A DNA stretch of 64,000 nt from Panax quinquefolius (taxonomy: Eukaryota; Streptophyta; Magnoliopsida; Apiales; Araliaceae). Shown here in pieces: positions 45,256 through 56,963 of the stretch. The stretch is taken from contig CM035170.1 in assembly GCA_020205615.1 (NCBI GenBank), positions 26,322,027 through 26,386,026 of the forward strand, given 5' to 3'. Within the stretch, counting starts at the first letter, position 1, and every line of letters begins with the position of its first letter. The position numbers and the translations under genes are program-made. The notes below the pieces were generated by a model that had not been told where the DNA came from, made no database searches, and saw only the letters and a program-made list of their open reading frames with translations.

Positions 45256-48200
45256 TGTGACACCCCCAAATCCACGTACTTTATACCCAAAGGATTTGGT
45301 GTTCACTTAATAAAAATATTCACATCTAATTACCCAATCATAATAAAATTAGATAATAAACCTTCTCATTAAAGGATTACATTAATAAAAATCTCTCAGG
45401 TTATCTAACCTTTAAATACAAACATTCATATACGGACAATTAAATAATCTTTATTACAATAATTCAAATAAAGTGTGACAATAAAAATGTCAACATATTA
45501 CAAGTCTTCAATACTTATTCATCTTTCCCTTTCCCTTACTAGTGCTAGGTACGTCGATCTTCTCAACTTTAACTGTAAAGTTATATAAGCAAGAGTGAGC
45601 AAACAAAGCTCACTTGAAATAATAATGAATAAAATCTTTCAACTTAAACTTTAACAGTCCTAAGACTATAGGAACTTCTCGTACTTATAGGGATAAGCCC
45701 TTCGTACAATGTATTGTGCACAAACATTTCAACGTTAAGCGTAAATTATCCCCTAATAATAGGGTTGTTCATCTCAGTATTTAGAATACAAGTCCTCACC
45801 AATGTAAGTTTGGTTTGGATACATTTCTAGGTAATTTGGAATTCAACGGTCATCAACTAAGGATTAGTTGAATAAAAAGTTAATAACGTTATGCTGTGGA
45901 ATAATCATAACTGAATCGACATTGTAAATTAAGATCATGCTTTAGGAATAATCTAATAGCATAAGTATTGAATAATATCACATAACTTGCTTGAACAATA
46001 TTAAGCTAAGGTTAAAAATCTTATCTAAAATTTAGTATGGAGCAGGCATAATAAATAGTAATATACTTGCTCAATGTAACAATGGGTTTAGAGAACTTGC
46101 TCATTCATAAGAATAAACTTGCACAATGTAATAATAATAGAACTAATTCAACGAAAGTGTAGAATTAGAAAATTTGTAACTATAAAACAAGTTAGAACAA
46201 CTCAATAATGATTAGAAGTCAAACTTGCTTGAATAACGTTAGAATTAGAGCTAGCTAGAATAAAGATTAAAAATAAAAGAATTTTCTTTAAAATAAGTAA
46301 CTTGCTAAATGTAAAGAATTAAGGTTTAGAAACTTGCCTCAAACTTGTAAGCTATAATATATTAAAACTCACGCTCACTCTACACATTTTAGTGGAACCA
46401 CAATATCTATTAGACATGTTAACATCCACTTACCAAATAACACCATCTCTAGCTAAACTTGTTAATTTAGTACAAATCTTATGCTACTATATAAATATCA
46501 GAAATTTCAAGTGTTAACCTTTACAACACTTATTTATTAATCCTCATGTACACTAATTTCTAACATATCGTATTCATTGTGTACACTAAGTCATAACATA
46601 ACACGTTCGCAACTTACTAATCATTTTTACAACTTTGAATTTATCAATGACATATCACGGTTCTGTTTTTAATCTTCTTACTACATGTTTGACACATTAA
46701 CATAACCTTAGACCAAGTGGTAAAGGTACTCAAGATCTGCAGAGTGGCAAGAAGCAGAAGTCATTGTCTCGGGATTGAGGTATATGGCAAAATTGCGCTG
46801 CACAAAAAGCTTTGGACCCAAGGCAGCAATGCGTGTTTTTGGTTTTGGAACCGGTAGCAATTGCGCTAGTAGTGCATAACTTAACTTGAAAACGTGATGA
46901 ACAGTAGCCGTTTTAGCCCAACTAACACGAATTTCACCCACAAACCATGAAATTAACATATACAATTGATATAAAACTATCATAAACATGTTTCATCACA
47001 TATTCATTAACATGGAATAATTTAACAACAACTTTAACTAATTCAAATCCTCAAATTCCATATTTTCATATAAAAACTCTATTTTTGAGTTCCTTCACAA
47101 AAATTAACATTGTAATCACAGTTCTACATCAAATCACTTCGTTCAAACTACGTTCTCTTCGTTTCTTAATGGACTAGAATAATCAAATCTCAATTCACAG
47201 TTTAACATATAAATTGACTACTAAAATTGGTACTTTTACAAGAAATATGAAAAAAAAATAAACATTAACATTACTTTTCATACTTTTAAACGAAATTAGC
47301 ATACGAATTCTTGTTTAAACACAAACTCTAATCATCACAACCACGCACAATCACAAGTAATCAGTTGTATAACAAGATTTCGAAAAAATTGCATTCACAG
47401 AGTTTGAAGCTTCATGCCGTAAATCTCATATATATATATATATATATATAATATCAAGGTTAAAGAAAATACCTTCAAATTGCTTGATAATTCTTACTAA
47501 AACCACTAAAATTGATTTGGCAATTCTTAGGTTTTCTCTCAATCTCTCCCTTTATCCCCTCTCAATTTCTCTGCAGCTTTTCTTCTTAGGCCAAATAACA
47601 ATTCACATAAAACTAATACACACTTAAACTGATAAACCATAATACGTCTAATTATTAGAATGTCAGTTACAAATATAACGCTTCGGCTATAAATATATTA
47701 AATTTATTATTTTATTTGTTTTATTTATATTATCTAAAAATTCAAAAACTAAAAATCCAAAAGCCATAAGGCTTTGTTTGGCCAAAAGTCTTTAAAATAA
47801 AGACTTAATATTTTAAGCCTTGTTTGGGTTAAATCAATTTAAAATTACTTTAATTATTTTAATAAACAATTTAGTTTATAATTTATAATCACATATTATT
47901 TATTTGGATTTCCATATCCAACATTAATCAAATAAATTAATTACACATACTATATTTTAAATAAATATTCCACTTAAACAATTATCACAAAATTATAATT
48001 TTATGTAATAATTTAAAATACCACTTTAATATATTAAATTAAAACAACAATATAACATCTCATGTTATATTACAACTCTCTAAATTATAAATTAATTTAA
48101 TTTAGAATATTATCTAATAAATTTAATTCATAAATATTTACTAATAATAACCACATCAATAAAATATTTATTTTATCAATTTCAACAATAAACACATCAA

Positions 48201-48262
48201 ATAAATATTTATATAATTCAATAAATATCTAATATTACAATTTGAAATTCCGGATTGTTACA
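45256..48262 (-). repeat. 5' LTR of copy 2
   Basis: TGTGACACCCCC to CCGGATTGTTACA in + orientation. Its left half matches 8,619-10,097 of copy 1 better than it matches its own 3' LTR. The TA microsatellite near 47,428-47,450 is shortest here. The 93-codon minus-strand frame at 46,708-46,989 crosses the scrambled LTR segment and is not a gene. Confidence 0.93.
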
Positions 48263-48267
48263 GTACT
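48263..48267. repeat. Target site duplication, right copy (GTACT)
   Basis: Matches 36,241-36,245 exactly and adjoins the LTR end TTGTTACA. Confidence 0.9.
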
Positions 48268-48800
48268 TTTATCATATGGTTTATTAATGTCACACATATC
48301 ACATAAGTGTTCCATTTATTGTCTAAAGTAGAAAATTAATATCTTCAATCGATCATCAAGCGAATTGCCTTGATTTGTAATCTTTGGGAGGCCTTGATTG
48401 CGCCAGCACCTCAAGCGGTGCCAAACTAGCTTAGCTTCAAGCCAGTTTCCACATTCATCTCCACAATCTTTTAACAAAACATGAATTAATTGTCATATTG
48501 GTGATATTACTAGTTTAAGAGTGTATTCCTTACATGAAATCACATAATTATTTTCAATTAATCAATATTCTTTAATAACTATCAATTAATTGTTTGCCTT
48601 AACAATTCATTCGTTAATTAATATAGTCACTACTATCACGGTGCATTCGTTAATTCATTTCAACGAGTTTGTTACAACTCCACATTAATCACTTTAATAT
48701 AATTAAGTTTACTTGCCTCATAACACGAAATCATTTATATTAAAATAAATATTTATTCCATTAATATATTCATAAGACAGGGATATTCTCGGGTATTACA
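48268..48800 (-). repeat. 3' LTR piece of a third chromovirus
   Basis: It ends CTCGGGTATTACA in + orientation, so the minus strand starts TGTAATACCCGAG, directly after a G-rich PPT. Only about 530 bp remain before copy 2, which therefore appears to have inserted into this LTR. The remainder should lie left of 36,241. Confidence 0.75.
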
Positions 48801-48813
48801 TCATCCCCCCTTA
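48801..48813 (-). promoter_or_regulatory. Polypurine tract of third chromovirus
   Basis: The minus strand reads TAAGGGGGGATGA next to the LTR start TGTAATACCC. Confidence 0.85.
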
Positions 48814-48891
48814 TAAAAATTCCGTCCCAGAATTGCAACAAGGTTACACAAATAGATGGGGATAATTCCTCATCATCATATATTCTAACTC

Positions 48892-50238
48892 TCACGTTGC
48901 CTCCTCGACATCGTGGTTACGCCAAAGTACTTTTACAGAAGAAATGACTTTGTTCCTTAAAGTTTGCTCCATCCTATCGAAAATTTGCACATAAATTTCT
49001 TCATACACAAAGTTCTTCTCCACTTGAATGGTTTCATAAGAAATCACGTGTTTGTTGTCAGGCTTGTATAGACGCAACACGGATATTTGAAACACGTTAT
49101 GGATGTGCTCCAATTCAGGTGGTAGTGCAACTTTGTACGCTACTTCGCCCACTCGCTTTAGTATCTCGAACGGTTCTATGAATCTTGAACTCAATTTTCC
49201 TTTCTTATCGAAATGGATCTTTCCCTTCCATGGAGATACCTTCAAGAATACGAAACTATCGACTTTAAAATCTCGGTCCTCCCGATGCAAATCTGTGTAC
49301 TTCTTTTGGCGATCTTGAGATGCTACAAGTCTGGCTCTTATCACTATCACCACGTTTGCGGTTTGTTGTACTAACTCCGGTCCGAGTATTCGTCGCTCTA
49401 CGACTTCGTCCCAACATAATGGTGTCAAGCACTTCCTTCCATAAAGAGGTTCGTATGGTGGCATGTCGATACTCGCATGGTAACTATTGTTATATGCAAA
49501 TTTCAACTAAGGGTAGGTGGTCGTCCCAATTTCCCTTGAAGTCCATCACGCAAGTCCTAAGCATGTCCTCTAGCGTTTATATTGTTCGCTCACTATGTTC
49601 GTCTGTATGAGGATGATAAGCGGTACTAAATCTTAACTATGTTCACATCCTCTCTTGCAAGCTTTTCCAAAATTTTGACTTGAAACGTGGGTCTCGGTCA
49701 GAAACAATAGATACCGGCACTCCATGTCGTGAAATAATTTCCTTTACGTACAGATTTGCTAACTGATTTAAACTATAACGGATCTTGATTGGTAGAAAAT
49801 GTGTGGTCTTTGTAAGTCGATTCACGATAACCCAAATGGCATCAAAACCATTATGCGTGACTGGAAGTCCTACCACGAAATCCATCATAATATGATCCCA
49901 TTTCTACTCCGGTATTTCCAACGGTTGTAGTAAATCACTCAGCCGCTGATGCTCCACTTTTATGTGTTGGAAAGTCAAACATCTACTAACGCACTCAGCG
50001 ACTTCCCATTTCAAATTGGGCCACCAAAAATGGTGCCTCAAGTCCCGGTACATCTTAGTGCTCCATGGATGAACGGAATATGTTGTATTGTGTGCCTTGT
50101 GCAAAATCTCTTCTCTTAACTTTGTTACCACTTGTACCCACACTCTTCCTTCGAATCTCAAGATACCGTCTTTATTCAGTCAAAATTTCTCTTCCTCCTT
50201 TTCCTGATCTTCTCACATTCTTCATCTTTCTCTTGTGC
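48892..50238 (-). pseudogene. Integrase and chromodomain of third chromovirus, truncated
   Basis: The 48,892-49,506 frame has FAYNNSYHASIDMPPYEPLY, then PWKGKIHFDKKGKLSSRFI and the chromodomain core VLWRNHDVEEAT. The 49,643-49,888 frame has [20 protein letters not shown]. The 49,904-50,161 frame has the zinc domain (HHFWWPNLKWEVAECVSRCL). It is clearly related to but diverged from copies 1 and 2 over this region. It is cut at about 50,238, where unrelated repeat DNA starts, so RT, protease and gag are absent. Confidence 0.87.
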
Positions 50239-51689
50239 TTTGTTGGGTAAAATTTATATACGCACAACACGCAAGTATACGTGGTCAACAAGTAATATAG
50301 TAATGAATAGAGTATCGTTCCCACAGAGATAAATTAGTAAGAAATTTAACTTTACAATTACCAATTTCCTATTAATCCTAATTCTATTAAACTATTCAAT
50401 TCAATGATTTAAAATTATAGAAACTAAATTAAGAAAAAACAAACTCTCACAAAACAATCACAAATATCAAAATCTAGAATTTCAAACAAATAATGGAGAT
50501 TTAGACTTATGATTTCACCCTAAGTTTCACTCTGATTTTCACATCTTTATTCCAATTCAATTCACTATCCCAGTTTGTTAACCAAGAACACGAATGTAGT
50601 ACTAGCCACCTCTCGATGCACTAATATTATATTAACTTAAATCCGCAATTTAGATAGAAACAAGTTAAACACCTTAATCAACTAACTCACAATATCTCTA
50701 TGTGAATTAAAATTAAAGAAGGTTTAAGATTAAGTTCTCTATCTGATTACATGCGATGTCAAACATATCTCTACCTTAACATTCATCAAGATTCTGCTAT
50801 TCACAAAATTCAAGAACACATGCTATATTAACTAAGTCTAGACTGTATTTCATCTCTCGAGTTAATACAAATCCACAACGAATTATTGATCAGGCAATTC
50901 ATAAATTCACGCTCCAATTAATATAGATAAACCGGGAAATAACTTATTGAACTGGAAATCAAAGTTGTAAAAATCATCGTTTCGCTTAAGGATCCATCAT
51001 AAGCCTAAAAAGCGAATTAGTTCATAATTAATGAAATAAAAACTGAATAATTTAATTGAAACATCCTTTCAATTACAAATATAGAACAAAGATGAAGAAT
51101 AGTGTAAGACACCCTTCACGTAGCCTTAATCTGCAATCGTCACGAAAATCTCTTAAAAATACTCCTCCAAAGCTTGCTATGAAAAACTGGAATTAATCTC
51201 TGTATATTTTCCTTCCGTCCTCTTAATTCGTTATTTTTTATGAATATATATCTCCCATAGAGTTCTAATCGAATTCCCTTGCTATTTAGAGTCCACAAGC
51301 CACACAAAGTTCTAACAATCCAAGTTCCAGCCGAGTTTCAAACACAACATGACACTCAGAATCCGGCACCCCCCACCCCGGCGGGGGTGTATAGGCATAA
51401 TAAGCCCGCCCCGGCGGGGGTGCACACTGTCAACTGAATTTTCTTATTTCCTGTTTGCTTCCAAAATTGCTCCAAAAGACCTCCTTTCTTCACGACTTGC
51501 CACATAACCACCCTACACATAAGAGAACACCAAACAAGTAAAAATGAACATGAAAACAAGAAAGAAACAACGAATTAAGCTTGAAATGGACATCAATTCA
51601 TGGATATAAAATCCAATTATCAAAATCTCCCAAACTTAAACCGTGCTAGTCCTCGAGCACAGAATAAACTACATGCTATGCAGTGCAAT
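50239..51689. repeat. Unclassified non-coding repeat
   Basis: About 1.45 kb with no conserved frame. It opens with a motif seen in many plant repeats (AATAGAGTATCGTTCCCACAG) and near the end has CTCCCAAACTTAAACCGTGC followed by TAGTCCTCGAGCA, which I associate with non-autonomous LTR elements; this is recollection, not a search result. It holds two GC-rich palindromes (51,374-51,423). It may be an LTR or a LARD fragment inserted in the third chromovirus. Confidence 0.4.
51374..51423. repeat. Pair of GC-rich palindromes
   Basis: CACCCCGGCGGGGGTG (51,374-51,389) and CGCCCCGGCGGGGGTGC (51,407-51,423) are near-perfect inverted repeats, 18 bp apart and similar to each other, in otherwise AT-rich DNA. 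They would form stable hairpins. Confidence 0.8.
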
Positions 51690-53241
51690 TGTGACAACCC
51701 GAATTTTCATAAGTTATTAAAATAAGGATTTAATAATTAAAATTCTTATTATGAGATATTTTGAGTTTGAGTATGTATATATACGTGTTACATATTTTGA
51801 AATATGTGTTCTGGTGTGAAGAGAAATATGTATTCATATATTGGGAAATTGAGGTTTAATAGTTAAGTTAACTATTGAAGAAATTAAATAAATTTTATAA
51901 TTAAGTTTAAATATTTATTGAATTAAATAAATATTTTAAATAATTTATTTATTGAGAAAAATAAATAATTTATGAAATTGTGGTATAATAATTTAGTTAC
52001 ATGTGTATGGTAATTAAGTTAAAGCAAAGGTAAATTTTATTCTTTGAAGATTTAATTTAATGAATTAATTAAATTAAATGAGTTGTTTAATATTAAAGAA
52101 AATAAATAAATTAAATAAAGTAATGTTTCTAATTTATTAATTAAATTAGACATAAGTAATTATTTATTAATTATAAGTATAATTATAATAAAAATTATAA
52201 TTATTATAATTACTATTATAAGTTATTTAAATTAACTCAACTAAAGTTATTTAAATTAACTAAAGTGTGACAAATGGAAACTATATAATATAAGATTATT
52301 AAAATAATCTACTATGGGGGAATTGGTGTGTGGCCAAACAAGGCTTTGTGGCCTTGTGGCCTTTAGCTTCTTTAACTGATGCTTTTTTGTTTTTTAACTG
52401 AAAGAGAACGTGGGAGGATAGCCATATCAATTTTTTTTACGCGTTCTTTTCTTCCTAAGGCTATAGTCAGAGAGTTTGGAAGAGAGGAACACAGTGAAAC
52501 ACAAGGAGTTTGGAGAGAGAGCAAGAGAGGAATCACTGTGATTGAAGAGGAATTTCTAAACCTAATCATCATCTTTTTGCTAGCAAAAATTCAAAGGAAC
52601 AAGGTATAACCTACTCTAATGTTAACCCTTATTTTTGAAATTTCTATTGATAATTGTGTTGAATTGATATATTTATATGTATGAAGGGTTTATACTCTGT
52701 TAATTATCACATGTGAGTGTTGTTTGATAATAAAAATTCATGTGATTTGGGTTTATAGGAAGAAAGTATATAACAGTGGTTATGTTTGAGAAAATGGCTT
52801 TATAAAGTACAAAAATTGATGCTCTATATGCGTTATAATCTGTAATTTCTTATTGGATTATGTTAATATGTTAAGAAACTAAAACAACGAAGTTTAAATC
52901 ATGTTAATCGGTTAAGTAATGAGTTCGTGGCGATCGAATTCGCTAAATATGTAAAAAAATAAAGAAATTTGGAAATTGGGGGTTTTTATTATTAAAATTT
53001 GTGTAAATGTGATGTTTATGTAGTTAGAATGGTGTATGACATGTGAATCTATGCTATTACAAAGTTTTAGTTGCTAGGTTTCATGATTTCTGTAGGAATT
53101 GGGTTGAGATGGGTGAACTACCGAGTAACAGAGTCGCTATTGCGCTTCGTTTACATGCATAGTAGCATGGCATATGCTTAATAAGATACCATGTAAAGAA
53201 TACTTACATTTGTTGGGCTGTGATTAAGCCTTATGGCGCAA
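51690..53241 (+). repeat. Plus-strand gypsy LTR, first part
   Basis: It begins TGTGACAACCCGAATTTTC, a typical chromovirus LTR start. A purine-rich leader-like segment follows at about 52,480-52,550 (GAGTTTGGAGAGAGAGCAAG), and the LTR body continues to 53,241. No gag or pol. It appears to resume after the inserted LTR, at 56,325. The 76-codon frame at 52,379-52,609 has no known domain. Confidence 0.65.
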
Positions 53242-54035
53242 TGTGACAACAATAATTTTGTAATTTAATTTTAATATTTATTAGATTGAATAAATATTTT
53301 TCGATGAATTAATTATTAAATTAATTAATTAATTGATGAAGTTGTGATAGATTAATTTAATTATATGTGTTATATTTATTAAATTAATGTGGAGAATTTT
53401 TATTATTCAAGTATGTGATTATGTGAGCTTATTGAATTAAAAGAAATATATTTAATAAGCTTTATGTTATTTCAATTAATTAAATTATTAATTAGAGATT
53501 TAATAATTTAATATTATTATTAAATGGGAAATTTAATTATGTGACTATGTGAATTAATGAGAATTTACTATATTAAATAAGATATTAGATTTATTTTATA
53601 ATGAGTGTGACATTATTTAAAACTATATTATAAGGCTTTATTAAATTAAATGGTTTTAAAACCCATTTTTGTTAAACCAAACGTGGCCTTAGTGGAAGTT
53701 GAGGGCAGTTACCCATGACTGGATAACTGACCACAAAGCGTCAGTCGCTTTTATTTATTGAATACGTCTTCCTTCTTTATTAATTTCCTAAGTCTGACAT
53801 TAAGCAGAGAGGGAAAAGAGAAAGAGAGATGAGAAATTGTTGAGTAAAGTGTGAGTTAAGTGATTGAAGAGTTTGAGAAGGGTTTCAATTCATCTCTTAC
53901 TATTTCACTATACGCTTGGGTAATTTTCTTCAACCCAATTTATAATTTACGTCTTTTAAGTTTTCTGTGATTCTCTATAATTGGGAAATTATGGTGTTAT
54001 GTGAATATATGTAATAATTCGAGTTGTAAGGCATG

Positions 54036-54036
<1 letters not shown>

Positions 54037-54083
<47 letters not shown>
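54037..54083. repeat. TA microsatellite
   Basis: 47 bp of pure TA within the solo LTR; the plus-strand frame over it (54,001-54,207) encodes a YIYIYI run and is not a gene. Confidence 0.95.
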
Positions 54084-54086
<3 letters not shown>

Positions 54087-54665
54087 GCTTCCATATCATT
54101 GGTTTCATAAGATTATAACGTATGATTTTGGCTTGTTATTCCTTCCAAAAATTTACAGAGTATATGATATGGCTATATGGCCCTTACGCACAAATTTGAT
54201 GCGTTGATCATATATTATCCCTAAATTTTACACTTATATGTGATTATACATGCTAAAACAAACAAAATGAAACTTGAGTGGTTGGATTTGACCTTATAAC
54301 GAATCCATAGTAGTAAATTCTATGTTTTTATTCAAAAACCTTCAAGAACATCAAGAACAGTATAATTTACATATTTTAATTCTGTAACTATGTGTTTTAA
54401 TGGGTTTAAATTACTCTATAAATGTTGGGTAATGATTATGTATAAATTCTAGTATTTGGGTATGCTTAAACTAATATATGGACAAGGAAATTGAAAGTTA
54501 TAGCCATATTCATGTATAATTTTACGTGTGATTGATTTTTGGCCTAATTTGGCCTTGTTATGTTCATGACTCGTGAGCTATGATCTATGAATCGAAGAAA
54601 ATGAGCTGAGTAACCCACCCCCCTTCTAACAAAGCGTTACTAAACTACATTACCCATTTTACGAT

Positions 54666-54666
<1 letters not shown>

Positions 54667-54700
<34 letters not shown>
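54667..54700. repeat. A34 homopolymer
   Basis: 34 consecutive A, directly followed by the 79-bp tandem array. A poly(A) run inside an LTR next to a tandem repeat may reflect an assembly-length uncertainty. Confidence 0.95.
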
Positions 54701-54702
<2 letters not shown>

Positions 54703-55130
54703 AATATTCGATGAAAATTATTATTAAAATATTTATAAAAAATAAATCAAATATTTTAATTGAGATATTTATGGAATAAAATAAATATTCGATGAAAATT
54801 ATTATTAAAATATTTAAAAAAATTAAATATTTTAATTGAGATATTTATGGAATAAAATAAATATTCGATAAAAATTATTATTAAAATATTTATAAAATAA
54901 ATTAAATATTTTAATTGTGATATTATGGAATAAAATAAATATTTGATGAAAATTATTATTAAAATATTTATAAAATAAATTAAATATTTTAATTGAGATA
55001 TTCATGGAATAAAATAAATATTCGATGAAAATTATTATTAAAATATTTATAAAATAAAGTAAATATTTTAATTGAGATGTTTATGGAATAAAATAAATAT
55101 TCGATGGAAATTATTATGAAATAATTTATT
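54701..55130. repeat. Tandem array of about five and a half 79-bp units
   Basis: TAAATATTCGATGAAAATTA-type unit starts lie at 54,701, 54,782, 54,858, 54,936, 55,015 and 55,094, a period of 76-81 bp. The units are highly similar and almost all A and T. Confidence 0.9.
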
Positions 55131-56324
55131 CGAGTGTAATAATAGTAAGAGAATGAAAATATTCTAATTTAATTAAGTAATTAAATTAGAAGGGTAATGA
55201 TTTGTTAAATAAAGTAGAGTTTATATTAAATAATTAAGAGAAAATGTAACTAATGAATTTCGTGAATATATATGGTATGTGTGTAGGACTTGTGGTGAAC
55301 GGAAGTAGTAATCGTTTAGCCTACACACGAGGCAAGTTCCTAAACCTTAATTCTTTACATAAAGCAAATTCATTATTCTATCTTGTTTATTATTGTTCAA
55401 GTCAAGATTTCATATTAGATCTTACCATTCTTTAAAAACATAATTCCTATTATACAATACTTATTCGATTGTATACATCTTGAATTTTATTATTCAAATT
55501 GAATATCAATTATTGTTGAACCTTGTAAGACTAGTGAACCCTTATTGATTCAACTAGTCCATAGTTGATAAGCGTTATAAATTTTAGAACTTTTATTGAG
55601 CTTACCAATCCAAACTTCCTTTTGTGAGGACTCCGATGTCAAACTGAGATGAACAACCCTTTAATAGGGGATTATTTATGCTTTAGCGTTAAGATATTGT
55701 GCACAGTATGGTACTAAGGGTTGATCCCCCTAAGTACGAGAAGAAGAGTCCATAGTCTTATGACTATTAAAGGTTTCAAGAATAAACACTTGACAACCTA
55801 GGACATAGTTCAAGGTCATTGTGACCCTCTAAATTTCTTTTGATTCTTGTTATTCATTCTTGATTCAAAAGTTGAGCTTTTATATTCAAAGTTATTAATT
55901 CATTCGCATGTTATTATTATTCATTTATTATATTGTTATACTTGTGGGCAATCGTGCTCACTCTTGCGTAATAATAACATTGCGATTAAGAACGAGAGAA
56001 ACGATTTAGCCTTCCACTAGTAAAAGCAAGGGCAAGATTAGCAAGTAATGAAGACTATTTGTTTATGGGGTTGTGTAATGATATTTAGAATTGATGTTAC
56101 TTAAGACTTAATTGTTATGTTTTTTTGCATACGGATATTTTAAGGTTAGATCAACTCAGGATTTATTTAGTTATCTGATTGATGTAACCCCATAAGGGAG
56201 AGAGTTATTATTTATTCTATCTAATGTATGGTTGTATTTTATTTATGGGTAGATAGATAGATGATGTTTGTGCAATGAACACCAAATCTGTGGAAATGGA
56301 AATACCGGATTTGGGGGTGTCACA
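55131..56324. other. Remainder of solo LTR, non-coding
   Basis: LTR sequence matching the copy 1/2 family in reverse. The short plus-strand frame at 55,253-55,435 has no recognised domain. Confidence 0.6.
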
Positions 56325-56963
56325 AATACAGACTACGCCATGCCACAGAGCCCGGGCATTGACTTACGCTTTATTTGCGGTCAATGCGTAATGGACTTAT
56401 GTTAGCTAAGCAAGCATGTTAATGATGTTAAGACATAATAGAAACTACACTAACAGATTGTAAGGTGTTGTAATGCAAAGTGTAAAGATTTTAAGTGATT
56501 GCTTAATTAAGTTATGCAATTGAACTAAATGTGATGTTTTCAAAAGTAAGAAATAAATGATAAGGTTTATGTTAGTTTATAGTGAGATATAAGTTGAAAG
56601 AACGATTTGAATGTTAACTTGATTAGTTAATCTAATATATGTTTAAAAGGATATAAATACGCGTGTAAGAAGACTTAACTATCAATTATAATGGAAGCGT
56701 AATGAGAGAGGTTATATAACTTAATTGTTGTTAACAAGTGTAACACATCCAATATGAGATAATGGAGTCTATGACAACTTTGTTGAACGTTAAGTGTCAG
56801 TTACAAAAGAAGTATAAAGAAAAATAATATGGGATTACGTAACGATAGGTGTCATACAAAGAGGAATAAACACCTGAAGTTATGTTTTAAGTTTCAAAGA
56901 GACGCAAGTTATAAAAAAAATTAAGACTAAGAGTCTTTGTGGTTTCATTATATGTGTAACTAA
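56325..56963 (+). repeat. Plus-strand gypsy LTR, second part (tentative)
   Basis: AT-rich, no gene. It follows the solo LTR insertion and precedes the Copia LTR, and by position should be the rest of the LTR begun at 51,690. It has a GC-rich opening (CATGCCACAGAGCCCGGGC) of the sort seen in plant gypsy LTRs. Continuity with the first part is inferred. Confidence 0.4.

Larger units (their letters stand above)
36246..48262 (-). mobile_element. Ty3/gypsy chromovirus (Tekay-like), copy 2, full length
   Basis: A complete 12,017-bp element: 3' LTR 36,246-39,375 (3,130 bp), PPT, chromodomain-integrase, RNase H, RT, protease, gag, upstream ORF, PBS, 5' LTR 45,256-48,262 (3,007 bp), with the 5-bp duplication GTACT at both ends. 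The same modules, stops and spacing occur in copy 1. Coding frames are better preserved than in copy 1 but still have several stops, so it is non-autonomous now. Confidence 0.96.
53242..56324 (+). repeat. Solo LTR of the copy 1/2 family, plus orientation
   Basis: It starts TGTGACAACAATAA and ends CCGGATTTGGGGGTGTCACA, the inverse of the copy 1/2 LTR start. At 55,640-55,700 it has CTGAGATGAACAACCCT, then AATAGGGGATTATTTATGC, then AGCGTTAAGA, matching the copy 1 LTR (about 125-205) in reverse. Its length of 3,083 bp equals the family's LTR. It is much diverged, has no adjoining internal region, and no clear 5-bp target duplication. It contains a TA run (54,037-54,083), an A34 tract and a 79-bp tandem array. 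Confidence 0.78.

Noticed and set aside
54001..54207. Plus-strand frame with a YIYIYI run
   Set aside because: It is translation of a TA microsatellite.
53237..56329. Target site duplication around the solo LTR
   Set aside because: CGCAA on the left and AATAC on the right do not match.
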